Shown here one piece after another: positions 34,045 through 42,510 of a stretch of 64,000 nt of DNA (position 1 is its first letter; the number at the start of each line of letters is the position of its first letter). Under the pieces are notes generated by a model, which ran no database searches, was not told the DNA's origin, and saw only the letters and a list, made by a program, of their open reading frames with translations. Made by a program: the position numbers and the translations under genes. The DNA comes from Paucimonas lemoignei. Its GTDB lineage: Bacteria > Pseudomonadota > Gammaproteobacteria > Burkholderiales > Burkholderiaceae_D. The stretch lies in contig NZ_SLZQ01000007.1 of assembly GCF_004342585.1 (NCBI RefSeq), positions 62,001 through 126,000 on the forward strand, written 5' to 3'.

Positions 34045-35754
34045 ATGAAAGAACTCTGGCGCCGGATCAGCGCCAATCCCAAAGTGGCGAATGAAATGTA
34101 TGTCGCCTCGTTTCTCATCGCGATGCTTGGCCTGGCAAGCTCGCTCTATAGCACGCAGGTGCTCAACCGCTATCTGTCGCAGGGCATCGACGCCACGCTG
34201 TTCACCCTGACCCTCGGCGGCCTGATCGCGTTGTGGTTCGAAGTCGCCCTGCGCAATGCGCGCACGCGCCTGGCGCAATGGGGCTGCGCGAAGGCCGACC
34301 GCCAACTTGGCGAGGCGGCGATCACGGCATGCACGAAAAGCCAGTACGGCGCGGTGGAGCAATTGCCGGCCCAGGCGCGACGCGAAATGCTCAATGGCCT
34401 CTCCACCATTCACCAGAGCTTTGGCACGGCGAACGTGGCGGCCTTGCTGGATGCCCCGTTTGCGCTGCTGTTCCTGCTGGTGCTGTTTATGCTGAGCCCG
34501 GCGCTGGCCGTGGTGGCGTTGTTGGTGATCGGCGGCGTGATCGTCATGTCCCTCGTTACCCAGAACATGGGAAGGGAGCCGACGGAGGAACAGAGCAAAT
34601 TGTCAATTCAGCTCGCCGGCTTTCATCATACTTTTGCTTCATCGACGGAACTGGTGCGCGCTTTTCAGGCAGATGAGCTGCTGAAATCCGGCTGGGGCAA
34701 GACCTTGGGTGAATTGCAGGGTGCCCGGGCAAGACTGGGCCATATCCAGGCGCTGGTGCAAAACAGCAGCTATGCCGGCGGCATCCTGATGAGCATGCTC
34801 GTCATGGGGCTGGGCGCGCGCGAAGTGTTTGCCGGACACCTGGATGTCGGCTCGCTGATCGGCGCCAACATCCTGGCAGGACGGGCATTGTCGAGTCTGA
34901 CTCGTGTCATGCAAATGGTCGAGGCGCTGGGCCGCGGCAACCGATCGCTGGAGTTGCTGGGCCAGCTGGCGCGGCTGCCGATGGAGCGCACGGAAGGCAC
35001 GACACTGGGACATTTTGCCGGAAAACTCAGCCTGGAAGATTTGGCTTTCGCCTATCCGAAGCAGCCTACGCCTTTGTTCGAGCGCCTGGACTTCACCATC
35101 GAGGCCGGCAGCGTGATCGCGGTAACCGGGGCCAACGGTTCCGGGAAAACCAGTTTCGCGCGCATGCTGGCGGGGCTGATCGAGCCCGGCCGCGGCCGCA
35201 TCCTCGCTGACGGCATGGACTTGCGCCAGGCATTGCCCGAATGGTGGCGCCGGCAAATCGTGTATCTGCCGCAGGATATCCAGTTTTTCGATGGCAGCCT
35301 GCGCGAGAACCTGACTGTCCTGCGCCCATCCGCGCAGGATGAAGAAATTATTGCTCTATGTCGCGAGTTGGCGCTGGGCCGCTATATCGATGCGAGTCCC
35401 GACGGGCTCGGCACGGTAGTGCGCAACCAGGGTCAATCCATCCCGCCGGGCATCCGCCGCCGGCTGGCATTGGTGCGTGCATTGCTCGGCCAGGGGCAGC
35501 TGGTCATTCTCGACGATCCGAGCGAAGCCATCGATGCCGAAGGTTGCCGCGCGCTTGCCGCGGTGCTCAACCGCCTGGTGCGGGAAAAGAAAACCATCAT
35601 CGTCATGACCAACGAGCCGTTTATCATCAGCGCGGCGCAAGCCGTGATTGACCTGAATGTCAAGCCGACGCCGCGCATCGTGCGTGCCGCCGCCGGCAAG
35701 GAAGCCGCCGATTCTGGCGTTGAATCGGCAGTCGCCGAGGTGCAACATGCATAA
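34045..35754 (+). CDS. Type I secretion ABC transporter (fused permease/ATPase) with degenerate ATPase motifs
   Basis: 569 residues: an N-terminal six-helix ABC membrane domain (about 20-290, starting MYVASFLIAMLGLASSLYSTQVLNRYLSQG) and a C-terminal ATPase. There is no N-terminal C39 or C39-like domain. Walker A is intact (GANGSGKTS, about 362-370) and so is the Q-loop (YLPQD). However, the LSGGQ signature reads QSIPPGIRRRLALVRALL, the residue after Walker B is Asp instead of the catalytic Glu (LVILDDPSEAID), and the switch His is replaced (MTNEP). The odd signature resembles a branch of exporters I recall from large adhesin loci; the other two changes look extra. It overlaps the adaptor gene by eight bases and follows its presumed substrate. 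Confidence 0.9.
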   Translation: MKELWRRISANPKVANEMYVASFLIAMLGLASSLYSTQVLNRYLSQGIDATLFTLTLGGLIALWFEVALRNARTRLAQWGCAKADRQLGEAAITACTKSQYGAVEQLPAQARREMLNGLSTIHQSFGTANVAALLDAPFALLFLLVLFMLSPALAVVALLVIGGVIVMSLVTQNMGREPTEEQSKLSIQLAGFHHTFASSTELVRAFQADELLKSGWGKTLGELQGARARLGHIQALVQNSSYAGGILMSMLVMGLGAREVFAGHLDVGSLIGANILAGRALSSLTRVMQMVEALGRGNRSLELLGQLARLPMERTEGTTLGHFAGKLSLEDLAFAYPKQPTPLFERLDFTIEAGSVIAVTGANGSGKTSFARMLAGLIEPGRGRILADGMDLRQALPEWWRRQIVYLPQDIQFFDGSLRENLTVLRPSAQDEEIIALCRELALGRYIDASPDGLGTVVRNQGQSIPPGIRRRLALVRALLGQGQLVILDDPSEAIDAEGCRALAAVLNRLVREKKTIIVMTNEPFIISAAQAVIDLNVKPTPRIVRAAAGKEAADSGVESAVAEVQHA

Positions 35755-37132
35755 GCTGTTTGGCAAACTCTATTCATCGAAAGACGTCATCGCCGCGCGT
35801 CTGCAGCCGCTGCTCGTCTGGCTGCAAGGATGGCTCGAGCCGAAGGGCGCCGAGCTGGACGAAAGCCTGGGCGAGATCCGCCAGAGCCGCCTGACTATCC
35901 GCATCACCGGCTTGATGCTGGCGGTCTTCCTGATCTGGTCGGCGGTTTTCACTGTCGATGTCGCCAGCCATTCCAGCGGCGAAGTGATCGCAGCCGGACA
36001 AACCAAGCTGGTCCAGCATCTCGAAGGCGGCATCGTCAGAAAGATCCTGGTCAAGGAAGGACAGGCGGTACGCCAGGGCGACCCGCTGGCGGAACTGGAG
36101 CGCACCGCTTCGGAAGCCGACATGAATGAACTGGAAGCGCAGATGGCGGGCCTCCAGATCAAGATCCTGCGTCTCGAAAGCCAATTGGCCGGCAAGTCGA
36201 CGCTGGACGCGCCTGCCGATCTGGCCAAGCGCTATCCGGAACAGATACAAAATGCCCGCGCACTTCTGGAGTCGCAAAAGAACCGCTTATCCGGCAGCAT
36301 CGATGCGCAGCAATTCAAGATTGCGCAACGTGCCGCGGAATTGAATGAATTGCGCGCGCGCCGCGATCAGACCGTGTCCCGCTTGCAGTTATTGCGCCAG
36401 CAAATCGACATCAATAAAAAATTGCTCAAGGAAGGGTTGGCCAATCAATACGAGCATTTGAATTTGCTGAAGGAAGAGCAATCGCTGGTGGGCAGCCTGA
36501 GCGAGCTGGACGCTTCGCTGCGGCGGGTGAGCGCGGCGCAAAAGCAGGAATCGGCTTCCCTGCAGACGCTGGCTTCGGGCGATCGCGAGCAACTCCAGAA
36601 AGATCTGGAAGACAGCCGCAAGCAACTGGCAGAATTCCAGGAGCGTTCGCGCAAATATACCGACAGCCAGCAGCGTACCCTGATCCGTTCACCCATCAAT
36701 GGCGTCGTCATGACGCTCAATGTCGTCACGGAAGGCGGCATCGTTCCGCCGGGCGGCACGCTGATGAGCCTGGTCCCGGGTAACGATGCACTGTTGATCG
36801 AGGCACGGCTTCCGGTGGGCGACGTCGGCCTTGTCCATGCCGGCCAGAATGCGCGCATCCAATTAATGTCGGCAACGGCACGAGGCTTCCAGCCGATCGG
36901 CGGCAAGGTGGTGTCGGTCAGCCCTGATTCGGTCATCCAGGAAAACAAGGAGCCGTATTACCGGGTACGCATTGCACCGGAAAAATTCGACTTTAAAAAT
37001 GGCAGCAGTAAATATTCGCTGGTGCCGGGCGTCATGGTATCCGTCTCGATTCTCACAGGTGAGCGTTCCGTGCTGCGCTATCTTGCCGATCCATTGGTGC
37101 ATGGCATGGGGATGGCAATTTCCGAGCCCTGA
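35747..37132 (+). CDS. HlyD-family type I secretion membrane fusion protein
   Basis: 461 residues from the ATG at 35747, which overlaps the last codons of the ABC gene. A cytoplasmic N-terminus of about 50 residues is followed by one membrane helix (ITGLMLAVFLIWSAVFTVDVASHSSGEV). Then come the lipoyl half-motif AAGQTKLVQHLEGGIVRKILVKEGQAVRQGDPLAELE, a long coiled coil (about 115-310, rich in Leu/Gln/Glu), the second lipoyl half RTLIRSPINGVVMTLNVVTEGGIVPPGGTLMSLVPG, and the beta-barrel LIEARLPVGDVGLVHAGQNARIQL. This is the HlyD/LapC/PrtE architecture. It links the ABC exporter to the TolC-type channel encoded first in this cluster. Confidence 0.93.
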   Translation: MHKLFGKLYSSKDVIAARLQPLLVWLQGWLEPKGAELDESLGEIRQSRLTIRITGLMLAVFLIWSAVFTVDVASHSSGEVIAAGQTKLVQHLEGGIVRKILVKEGQAVRQGDPLAELERTASEADMNELEAQMAGLQIKILRLESQLAGKSTLDAPADLAKRYPEQIQNARALLESQKNRLSGSIDAQQFKIAQRAAELNELRARRDQTVSRLQLLRQQIDINKKLLKEGLANQYEHLNLLKEEQSLVGSLSELDASLRRVSAAQKQESASLQTLASGDREQLQKDLEDSRKQLAEFQERSRKYTDSQQRTLIRSPINGVVMTLNVVTEGGIVPPGGTLMSLVPGNDALLIEARLPVGDVGLVHAGQNARIQLMSATARGFQPIGGKVVSVSPDSVIQENKEPYYRVRIAPEKFDFKNGSSKYSLVPGVMVSVSILTGERSVLRYLADPLVHGMGMAISEP

Positions 37133-37240
37133 CGCAACTTGTCCTTCACTTCCGACTCTGAACTTGCATGATGCCTGCGGCCGGGGTTTTGCCACTGCAG
37201 CAAGCGTGGCGGCCACGGCCAATAGAGCAAGGAGAATGTC

Positions 37241-37798
37241 ATGCCCAGAGTCCAGCATGCGGTCGACGTGAAGTTGCCTGCCCACGCAGTCTATAGCGAA
37301 CTGAAAAAGTTTGAGAATTACCCGCGCTTTATTGCCGACGTTGAACAGGTGCGGCAAGTCGATGACACGCGCCTGCACTGGAGCGCCAAGATGGGCAATC
37401 GCCCGGTCGAATGGGAAACCGAAATCGTCCTGGATGACCCGGACCAGTGCATCGCCTGGCATGCCACTTCCGGCTTCATAAACAACGGCAGGATCGACAT
37501 TCAGGCACTCGGGCCGGACGCATCGCGCGTGACCTTCACGATGGAAGCCGAGCCAGGGCAATTCGCCGGCTTGGCCATCGGCAGCGAAGAGCGCGAAATG
37601 ACCCGGCATCTCAGCCGCAACCTGGCCGGCTTCAAGGATTTCATGGAAACGCATGGCGCGACATCCCTTGCCGCACAAGAGAATGCCGACGGTATCGAGG
37701 CGCCGTATTGCGAACGCGATTCGATGCGATTGGCGAACACCGGTTCTCCGCAAGAATTCGAGCAATCGGAAACCGGCAACGATCCGGGAATACGTTAG
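37241..37798 (+). CDS. SRPBCC-superfamily (START-like) protein
   Basis: 185 residues, with AAGGAGAATGTC before the ATG. The first 145 residues have the polyketide cyclase/Coq10-like pattern: VQHAVDVKLPAHAVYSELKKFENYPRFIADVEQVRQVDDTRLHWSAKMGNRPVEWETEIVLDDPDQCIAWH, then GPDASRVTFTMEAEP. This is a helix-grip hydrophobic-pocket fold. The last 40 residues are polar and probably disordered. No signal peptide, so it is cytoplasmic. It lies 108 bases after the adaptor gene in the same direction and may belong to the secretion operon; any functional link is unproven. The ligand is unknown. Confidence 0.8.
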   Translation: MPRVQHAVDVKLPAHAVYSELKKFENYPRFIADVEQVRQVDDTRLHWSAKMGNRPVEWETEIVLDDPDQCIAWHATSGFINNGRIDIQALGPDASRVTFTMEAEPGQFAGLAIGSEEREMTRHLSRNLAGFKDFMETHGATSLAAQENADGIEAPYCERDSMRLANTGSPQEFEQSETGNDPGIR

Positions 37799-37806
37799 CC
37801 AACCTT

Positions 37807-37888
37807 CGTTGAAGGGGCACTGGATGCGTGAAGTCAGCCTGCGCAGGCCATGACGCCACCCAGGCACCTAAGCTGCCTCCCTTCAACG
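37807..37888. terminator. Long-range inverted repeat with internal hairpin after the secretion operon
   Basis: CGTTGAAGGG (37807-37816) pairs exactly with CCCTTCAACG (37879-37888), enclosing about 62 bases that contain the self-complementary CCTGCGCAGG; TTTAGTTTTCC follows the right arm. It starts eight bases after the SRPBCC stop codon. It could be an elaborate terminator or a structured 3' RNA. Confidence 0.45.
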
Positions 37889-37918
37889 TTTAGTTTTCCT
37901 GTCATTTATCTTGTTGCC

Positions 37919-37999
37919 GGCGTTAACGCCAGAGACGATGCCATTTGTGGCAGCTCAAGCTAATGGCCTGTCGCGGTTTGATGCATGTCGTGCGACATG
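37919..37999. promoter_or_regulatory. Two palindromes upstream of the gluconate-dehydrogenase-like operon
   Basis: GGCGTTAACGCC at 37919-37930 is a perfect 12-bp palindrome. At 37984-37999, CATGTCG and CGACATG are exact reverse complements around TG. Both lie within 145 bases of the start of the small-subunit gene, so they are candidate operator sites for a dimeric regulator. No regulator gene is adjacent. Confidence 0.4.
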
Positions 38000-38059
38000 A
38001 CGGATATTCCCAGACACTTGTTCAATCTTCCTTGGTTCACTGACAGACAAAGGCTTGGC

Positions 38060-38836
38060 ATGGACAAGATATCGCGACGGTCGTTTTTCAAGATGGCGGG
38101 CGGCGCCGCCGCAGCCCTGACAGTTCCCGGTGCGAATGCGGCGGCGCCCGCGAAGGCGGCATCAGCCGCTGCGCCTTTTCTTTTCCTTAAGGGCGACGAT
38201 GCGCGCTTCATCGAGGCGGCCGTCGAGCGCCTAATTCCCGCGGATGAAGTCGGGCCGGGTGCGCTGGATGCGGGGGTGCCGACTTACATAGACCGGCAAC
38301 TGGCCGGCGCATGGGGAGCCGGCGAACGGCTGTACCGCAGCGGTCCCTGGGCGCAGGGAGCGCCGACCCAGGGCTATCAATTACCCTTCACGCCGGCCGA
38401 ATTGTTCAGTCATGCCCTGCGCGGAATTCAAGCCGATCTGAAGAATCGCGGCAGCAAGCCATTCCACCAACTCTCTGCGGCTGACCAGGATGCCTACCTG
38501 AAATCTCTCGAGGGCGGCAATGTCGATTTGGATGGCGTGCCCTCCAAAGTGTTTTTTCAGTCGCTGCTGGAATTGACCATCGAGGGATTTTTCAGCGACC
38601 CGATCTATGGCGGCAACAAGGATATGGTGGCGTGGAAGATGATCGGTTTTCCCGGCGCCTACGCCAACTATTACCACCTCGTCGACCAGCATGGCATCCA
38701 GTTCACGCGCGCGCCCATGAGCATCGGTGAAGATGCGCGCGGCGTCATTCACATCCAGCCGGTTTCATCGAAAAAAGCGTCGACGCCTCATCAAGACCAG
38801 CAGAGTCACCGAGATCAACATAAGGGAGGGAAATAA
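38060..38836 (+). CDS. Gluconate 2-dehydrogenase-like subunit 3 (Tat-exported small subunit)
   Basis: 258 residues from the ATG at 38060, with AAAGG upstream; an earlier ATG at 37985 adds 25 residues in front of the signal peptide. The N-terminus MDKISRRSFFKMAGGAAAALTVPGANA is a twin-arginine signal. The mature part shows the family pattern DARFIEAAVERLIPADEVGPGALDAGVPTYIDRQL and GFFSDPIYGGNKDMVAWKMIGFPG. Small subunits of this family act as Tat carriers and chaperones for the flavoprotein. The next gene starts two bases after the stop. An operon of small subunit, GMC subunit and cytochrome c is the gluconate / FAD-glucose dehydrogenase layout. Confidence 0.9.
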   Translation: MDKISRRSFFKMAGGAAAALTVPGANAAAPAKAASAAAPFLFLKGDDARFIEAAVERLIPADEVGPGALDAGVPTYIDRQLAGAWGAGERLYRSGPWAQGAPTQGYQLPFTPAELFSHALRGIQADLKNRGSKPFHQLSAADQDAYLKSLEGGNVDLDGVPSKVFFQSLLELTIEGFFSDPIYGGNKDMVAWKMIGFPGAYANYYHLVDQHGIQFTRAPMSIGEDARGVIHIQPVSSKKASTPHQDQQSHRDQHKGGK

Positions 38837-38838
38837 GC

Positions 38839-40608
38839 ATGGCGACAAAACTTCCCGAAGTCGATGTCGTGCTGCTTGGCGTCGGCCTGGTGGGCACGAT
38901 CATGGGGCGAGAACTGACGCGCGCAGGATTGAAGGTTGTCGGGCTGGAGCGCGGCGAACCGCGCTTTACCGTGCCCGATTTTCAGGGGCCGCAGATCCAC
39001 GATGAGTTGCGCTACTCCGTGCGCAAGGCGCTCATGCAGGATAACACCAAGGAAGCGATGACCTTCCGAAACCAGGCCAATCAGACTGCCTTGCCGATTC
39101 GCCGCTGGGGCAGCTTCCTGCCGGGCACCGGCCTGGGCGGGTCCGCGGTCCACTGGAATGGCCAATCCTTCCGCTTCCAGGATCATGACTTCAAAATGCG
39201 CAGCAATACCACGCAGCGCTACGGCAAGAACTTTCTGCCGGAAGACGTCACCATCCAGGACTGGGGCGTGAGCTCGCAAGACCTCGAACCTTTTTTCGAC
39301 CGCTTCGAGTATCTGCTCGGCGTGGCCGGCCAGGCAGGCAATGTCAAGGGGAAGAAAATCGAGGGTGGCAATGTCTTCGAAGACCCGCGCTCGCGCGAAT
39401 ATCCGACGCCGCCGATGAAAGAGCCGTACGGTTCAGCCATCTTCCGCAAGGCCGCCGCGAGCCTCGGTTATCACCCGTATCCGCAGCCGTCTTCCAACAT
39501 GAGCCAGCCGTACACCAACCCGGAAGGCTTGCAACTGCAGACCTGCATGTTCTGCGGTTTTTGCGAACGCTACGGCTGCGAGCATTACGCCAAGTCGTCG
39601 CCGCAGACCATCCTGTTGCCGGTACTTTTGAAAGACAAGAATTTCACGCTGCGCACGCAATGCCAGGTACAGCGGGTCAACCTCGACAATACCAAGAAGC
39701 GCGCCACCGGCGTCACCTATATCGACGGCGCCGGACGCGAATTCGAGCAACCCGCCAAGCTGGTCATCATCGGCACTTATGCGCTCAACAATGTGCGCAT
39801 GATGCTCCTGTCGGGCATCGGCAAGCCGTACGACCCGCAAACCGGGCAGGGCGTGGTCGGCCGCAACTATGCGTACCAGACGCAAAGCGCGGTGCAAGTG
39901 TTCTATGATCAGAAGATCAACATCAATCCCTTCATGCGCTCGGGTGCCAATGGCACGCTGATCTCGGATTTCGTTCATGACGATTACGATCGCGGCCCGC
40001 TCGGTTTCGTCGGTGGCGCCTACATCGGCGAAATCATGACCAATGGCCGACCGATCGAATTCCATCCGACCCCGCCCGGCACGCCGCAATGGGGCGCGGA
40101 ATGGAAAAAAGCCGTGGCACGCCATTACAACCATACCTCGGTGGTGCTGCTGTCGGGCAGTTCGGTATCGACCCGCTACAACTATCTGGATCTCGATCCC
40201 ACCTACAAGGATGCATGGGGACAGCCGCTGCTGCGCATCACCTTCGAGTTTCCGGAAAACGACCTGAAGATGTCGGCGTATTGCACGAGCAAGGCTACCG
40301 AAATCGGCAAGGCCATGGGCGGCCAGCAGGTCGTAGGCACGCCGCGCAAGGGTCCTTACACCATCACGCAATATCAGAGCACGCATAACACCGGTGGCGC
40401 CATCATGGGCACGGACCCCTCGACCAGCGCAGTCAACCGCTTCCTGCAAAGCTGGGACGTGCATAACGTCTTCGTGATCGGTGCTTCCGCCTTTCCGCAG
40501 AATAGCGCCTACAACCCGACATTGACGGTCGGCGCGCTGGCGTATTGGTCGGCACAGGCCATCATCGGCCAATATCTCAAATCCCCCGGACCATTGGTGC
40601 AAGCATGA
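38839..40608 (+). CDS. GMC-family FAD-dependent dehydrogenase, gluconate 2-dehydrogenase-like large subunit
   Basis: 589 residues, with GGGAGG before the ATG. The N-terminal Rossmann FAD motif is VDVVLLGVGLVGTIMGRELTRAGLKVVGLERG, with Val-Gly instead of the usual GxGxxG final positions. GTGLGGSAVHWNGQS is the GMC GGS block. CMFCGFCERYGC, at about residue 234, has Cys spaced 2-2-4 as in subunits that carry an Fe-S centre. The C-terminus has the catalytic region STHNTGGAIMGTDPSTSAVNRFLQSWDVHNVFVIGASAFPQN and NPTLTVGALAYW. It has no signal of its own, so it is probably exported with the Tat subunit. Sugar or sugar-acid oxidation in the periplasm is inferred; the substrate is unknown. Confidence 0.88.
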   Translation: MATKLPEVDVVLLGVGLVGTIMGRELTRAGLKVVGLERGEPRFTVPDFQGPQIHDELRYSVRKALMQDNTKEAMTFRNQANQTALPIRRWGSFLPGTGLGGSAVHWNGQSFRFQDHDFKMRSNTTQRYGKNFLPEDVTIQDWGVSSQDLEPFFDRFEYLLGVAGQAGNVKGKKIEGGNVFEDPRSREYPTPPMKEPYGSAIFRKAAASLGYHPYPQPSSNMSQPYTNPEGLQLQTCMFCGFCERYGCEHYAKSSPQTILLPVLLKDKNFTLRTQCQVQRVNLDNTKKRATGVTYIDGAGREFEQPAKLVIIGTYALNNVRMMLLSGIGKPYDPQTGQGVVGRNYAYQTQSAVQVFYDQKININPFMRSGANGTLISDFVHDDYDRGPLGFVGGAYIGEIMTNGRPIEFHPTPPGTPQWGAEWKKAVARHYNHTSVVLLSGSSVSTRYNYLDLDPTYKDAWGQPLLRITFEFPENDLKMSAYCTSKATEIGKAMGGQQVVGTPRKGPYTITQYQSTHNTGGAIMGTDPSTSAVNRFLQSWDVHNVFVIGASAFPQNSAYNPTLTVGALAYWSAQAIIGQYLKSPGPLVQA

Positions 40609-41474
40609 GCGCGCTCTCCTTTTCCCTTGCTGTGGTTTCGTCCGCCATGCTGCTGACAGCAGGCGCCGTTCATGCCCAGCCAGTCGCAGGCGGCAATGCC
40701 GACGGCGCGCAAATTGCCAGCCAGGGCGTGGGCGGCAATGTGCCGGCTTGTGTCAGCTGCCATGGCGCCAAAGGCGAGGGCAACCCCGCCGGCAATTTTC
40801 CACGCCTGGCCGGTTTGCCGAAGGCCTATTTCATCAATCAGATCACCGCGTACCAGGATGGACGGCGCGTCAATCCCGTGATGATGCCGATTGCGAAAGG
40901 ATTGTCGCGGCAGCAGATCGAAGCGGTGGCAGGCTATTACGCCGAATTGAGCGCGCCGGCTGCCAAGCCGGCGGGAGCAACGGCGGCGCAGGCTTCACGG
41001 CGTGCCCAGCAACTGGCAAACGTCGGCGATGAAAAACTGGGCGTGCAGGCTTGTGCGAATTGCCATGGACCGGGCGGAAGCGGCGAGCCACCGACCTATC
41101 CCTACCTCGCCGGGCAGCATGCCGGCTATCTGACGGCGGCCCTGAACGAGTGGAAAAACGGCAATCGCAAGACGGATCCCAGCATGCAGATGAATATCAT
41201 TGCCAAGCGCCTGGGCGATAGTGATATCAATGAATTATCCGCTTACTTTGCCGCGCAAACGCCGCCCGGACCGGAATCGAGCCGCGCCGTTATGCCGGCC
41301 GGAACCGCTGCGCGTCCTGTGCCACAACCCCAGGGCGGAGGTGCACCAGCCGGAGGCGGCCAGCCACGTGCCGGCGTTGAACAAGGCCAACCCACCACGG
41401 GCGGAAGCCAGGGGCCGGGCGGTGGCGGGGGCACGGGAACGAATGCGCCGGGCAAGCCGAAGGGCACGCCATAA
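40605..41474 (+). CDS. Di-haem c-type cytochrome of the dehydrogenase operon
   Basis: 289 residues from the ATG at 40605, which overlaps the GMC stop as ATGA. A Sec signal peptide (SLAVVSSAMLLTAGAVHAQP) is followed by two cytochrome c domains: CVSCHGAKGEGNPAGNFPRLAGL with VMMPIAKGL, and CANCHGPGGSGEPPTYPYLAGQ with MNIIAKRL. The last 60 residues are a Pro/Gly/Gln-rich tail without a membrane helix. Classical gluconate dehydrogenase cytochromes have three haems and a membrane anchor, so this one probably passes electrons in a different way. It accepts electrons from the GMC flavoprotein; that pairing is inferred from the operon. Confidence 0.9.
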   Translation: MSALSFSLAVVSSAMLLTAGAVHAQPVAGGNADGAQIASQGVGGNVPACVSCHGAKGEGNPAGNFPRLAGLPKAYFINQITAYQDGRRVNPVMMPIAKGLSRQQIEAVAGYYAELSAPAAKPAGATAAQASRRAQQLANVGDEKLGVQACANCHGPGGSGEPPTYPYLAGQHAGYLTAALNEWKNGNRKTDPSMQMNIIAKRLGDSDINELSAYFAAQTPPGPESSRAVMPAGTAARPVPQPQGGGAPAGGGQPRAGVEQGQPTTGGSQGPGGGGGTGTNAPGKPKGTP

Positions 41475-41528
41475 AGAATGTCGCCGAGGCGGTAACCGGC
41501 TTGCGATGACCTCAGTCACTGGAGGGGC

Positions 41529-42494
41529 ATGCGTGACCTGGCGCTGATATCGCGCTACACTTCGCGCATGAGGGAAACAGTAGATAAGGCCGGTTCAGAA
41601 GGTGTGGCACCTTCGCCACTGATTAACTTTGCGCCGGCGGCTTTTGTCGGATTATGGGCAACTGGTTTTATCGGCGGCAAACTGGGATTGCCCTATGCCG
41701 GCCCCCTTACTTTTCTGCTAATCCGGTTTATCGCCGTCCTGCTCATCCTGGCGCCGCTGGCTTTTTTCATGAAGGCGACGTGGCCGGCTTCAAAGACGGA
41801 CTACGCTCACACGGCGGTCGCCGGATTAATGCTGCATGCCGGCTACCTGGGCGGCGTGTTCAGCGCGATCCATCACGGCATGTCGGCCGGCGTGGTGTCC
41901 CTGATCGTCGGCTTGCAGCCGGTGTTGACCGCCGTACTTGCCGCTGTATGGCTCAAGGATAAGGTGACGCGCACGCAATGGATCGGGCTGACGCTGGGCT
42001 TTATCGGCGTGGCCCTGGTCGTGTCCGGCAAGAGCAACCTGACGCATGCCGATTCCATGTCCTACGCGCTGGCGCTCATGGCCTTGTGTTCGATCACCTT
42101 GGGCACCCTGTACCAGAAGCGGTATTGCCCGAATCTTAATCTCGTGAGCGGCGCGGTCATTCAGTATTCCGCTTGCGCCGTGCTGTATCTCTTGCTCGCG
42201 CCGTTAACGGAAAACATGCAAGTGCGCTGGACGGGACAATTCATCTTTGCCTTGGGCTGGCTGGTGGTCGTGCTGTCGATCGCCTCGATCATGTTGTTAT
42301 ACGTGCTGATCCAACGTGGCGCAGCGACACGCGTCACCTCATTGTTTTATATGGTGCCGCCAGCGACTGCCGTGATGGCATGGCTGATCTTCAACGAGAC
42401 CATGACAGGCTGGGCGCTGGCCGGCATGGCGCTGTGCGGCGCCGGCGTGCTGCTGGTCGTGCGGCAGCCGTCGCAGGGCGACAAAGCAAAATAA
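41529..42494 (+). CDS. EamA-family (DMT) transporter
   Basis: 321 residues; GGAGGGG stands just before the ATG at 41529, while a second ATG 13 codons later is possible. Ten membrane helices in two EamA repeats: APAAFVGLWATGFIGGKLGLPYAGPLTFLLIRF with the typical W-x-x-x-F and R-F pattern in the first, and LGWLVVVLSIASIMLLYVLIQRGAATRVTSLFYMVPPATAVMAWLIFNE in the second. Members export metabolites or amino acids. The substrate is unknown. apt follows 16 bases later, so the two share a transcript. Confidence 0.87.
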   Translation: MRDLALISRYTSRMRETVDKAGSEGVAPSPLINFAPAAFVGLWATGFIGGKLGLPYAGPLTFLLIRFIAVLLILAPLAFFMKATWPASKTDYAHTAVAGLMLHAGYLGGVFSAIHHGMSAGVVSLIVGLQPVLTAVLAAVWLKDKVTRTQWIGLTLGFIGVALVVSGKSNLTHADSMSYALALMALCSITLGTLYQKRYCPNLNLVSGAVIQYSACAVLYLLLAPLTENMQVRWTGQFIFALGWLVVVLSIASIMLLYVLIQRGAATRVTSLFYMVPPATAVMAWLIFNETMTGWALAGMALCGAGVLLVVRQPSQGDKAK

Positions 42495-42510
42495 AGAACT
42501 GGATAGATCC

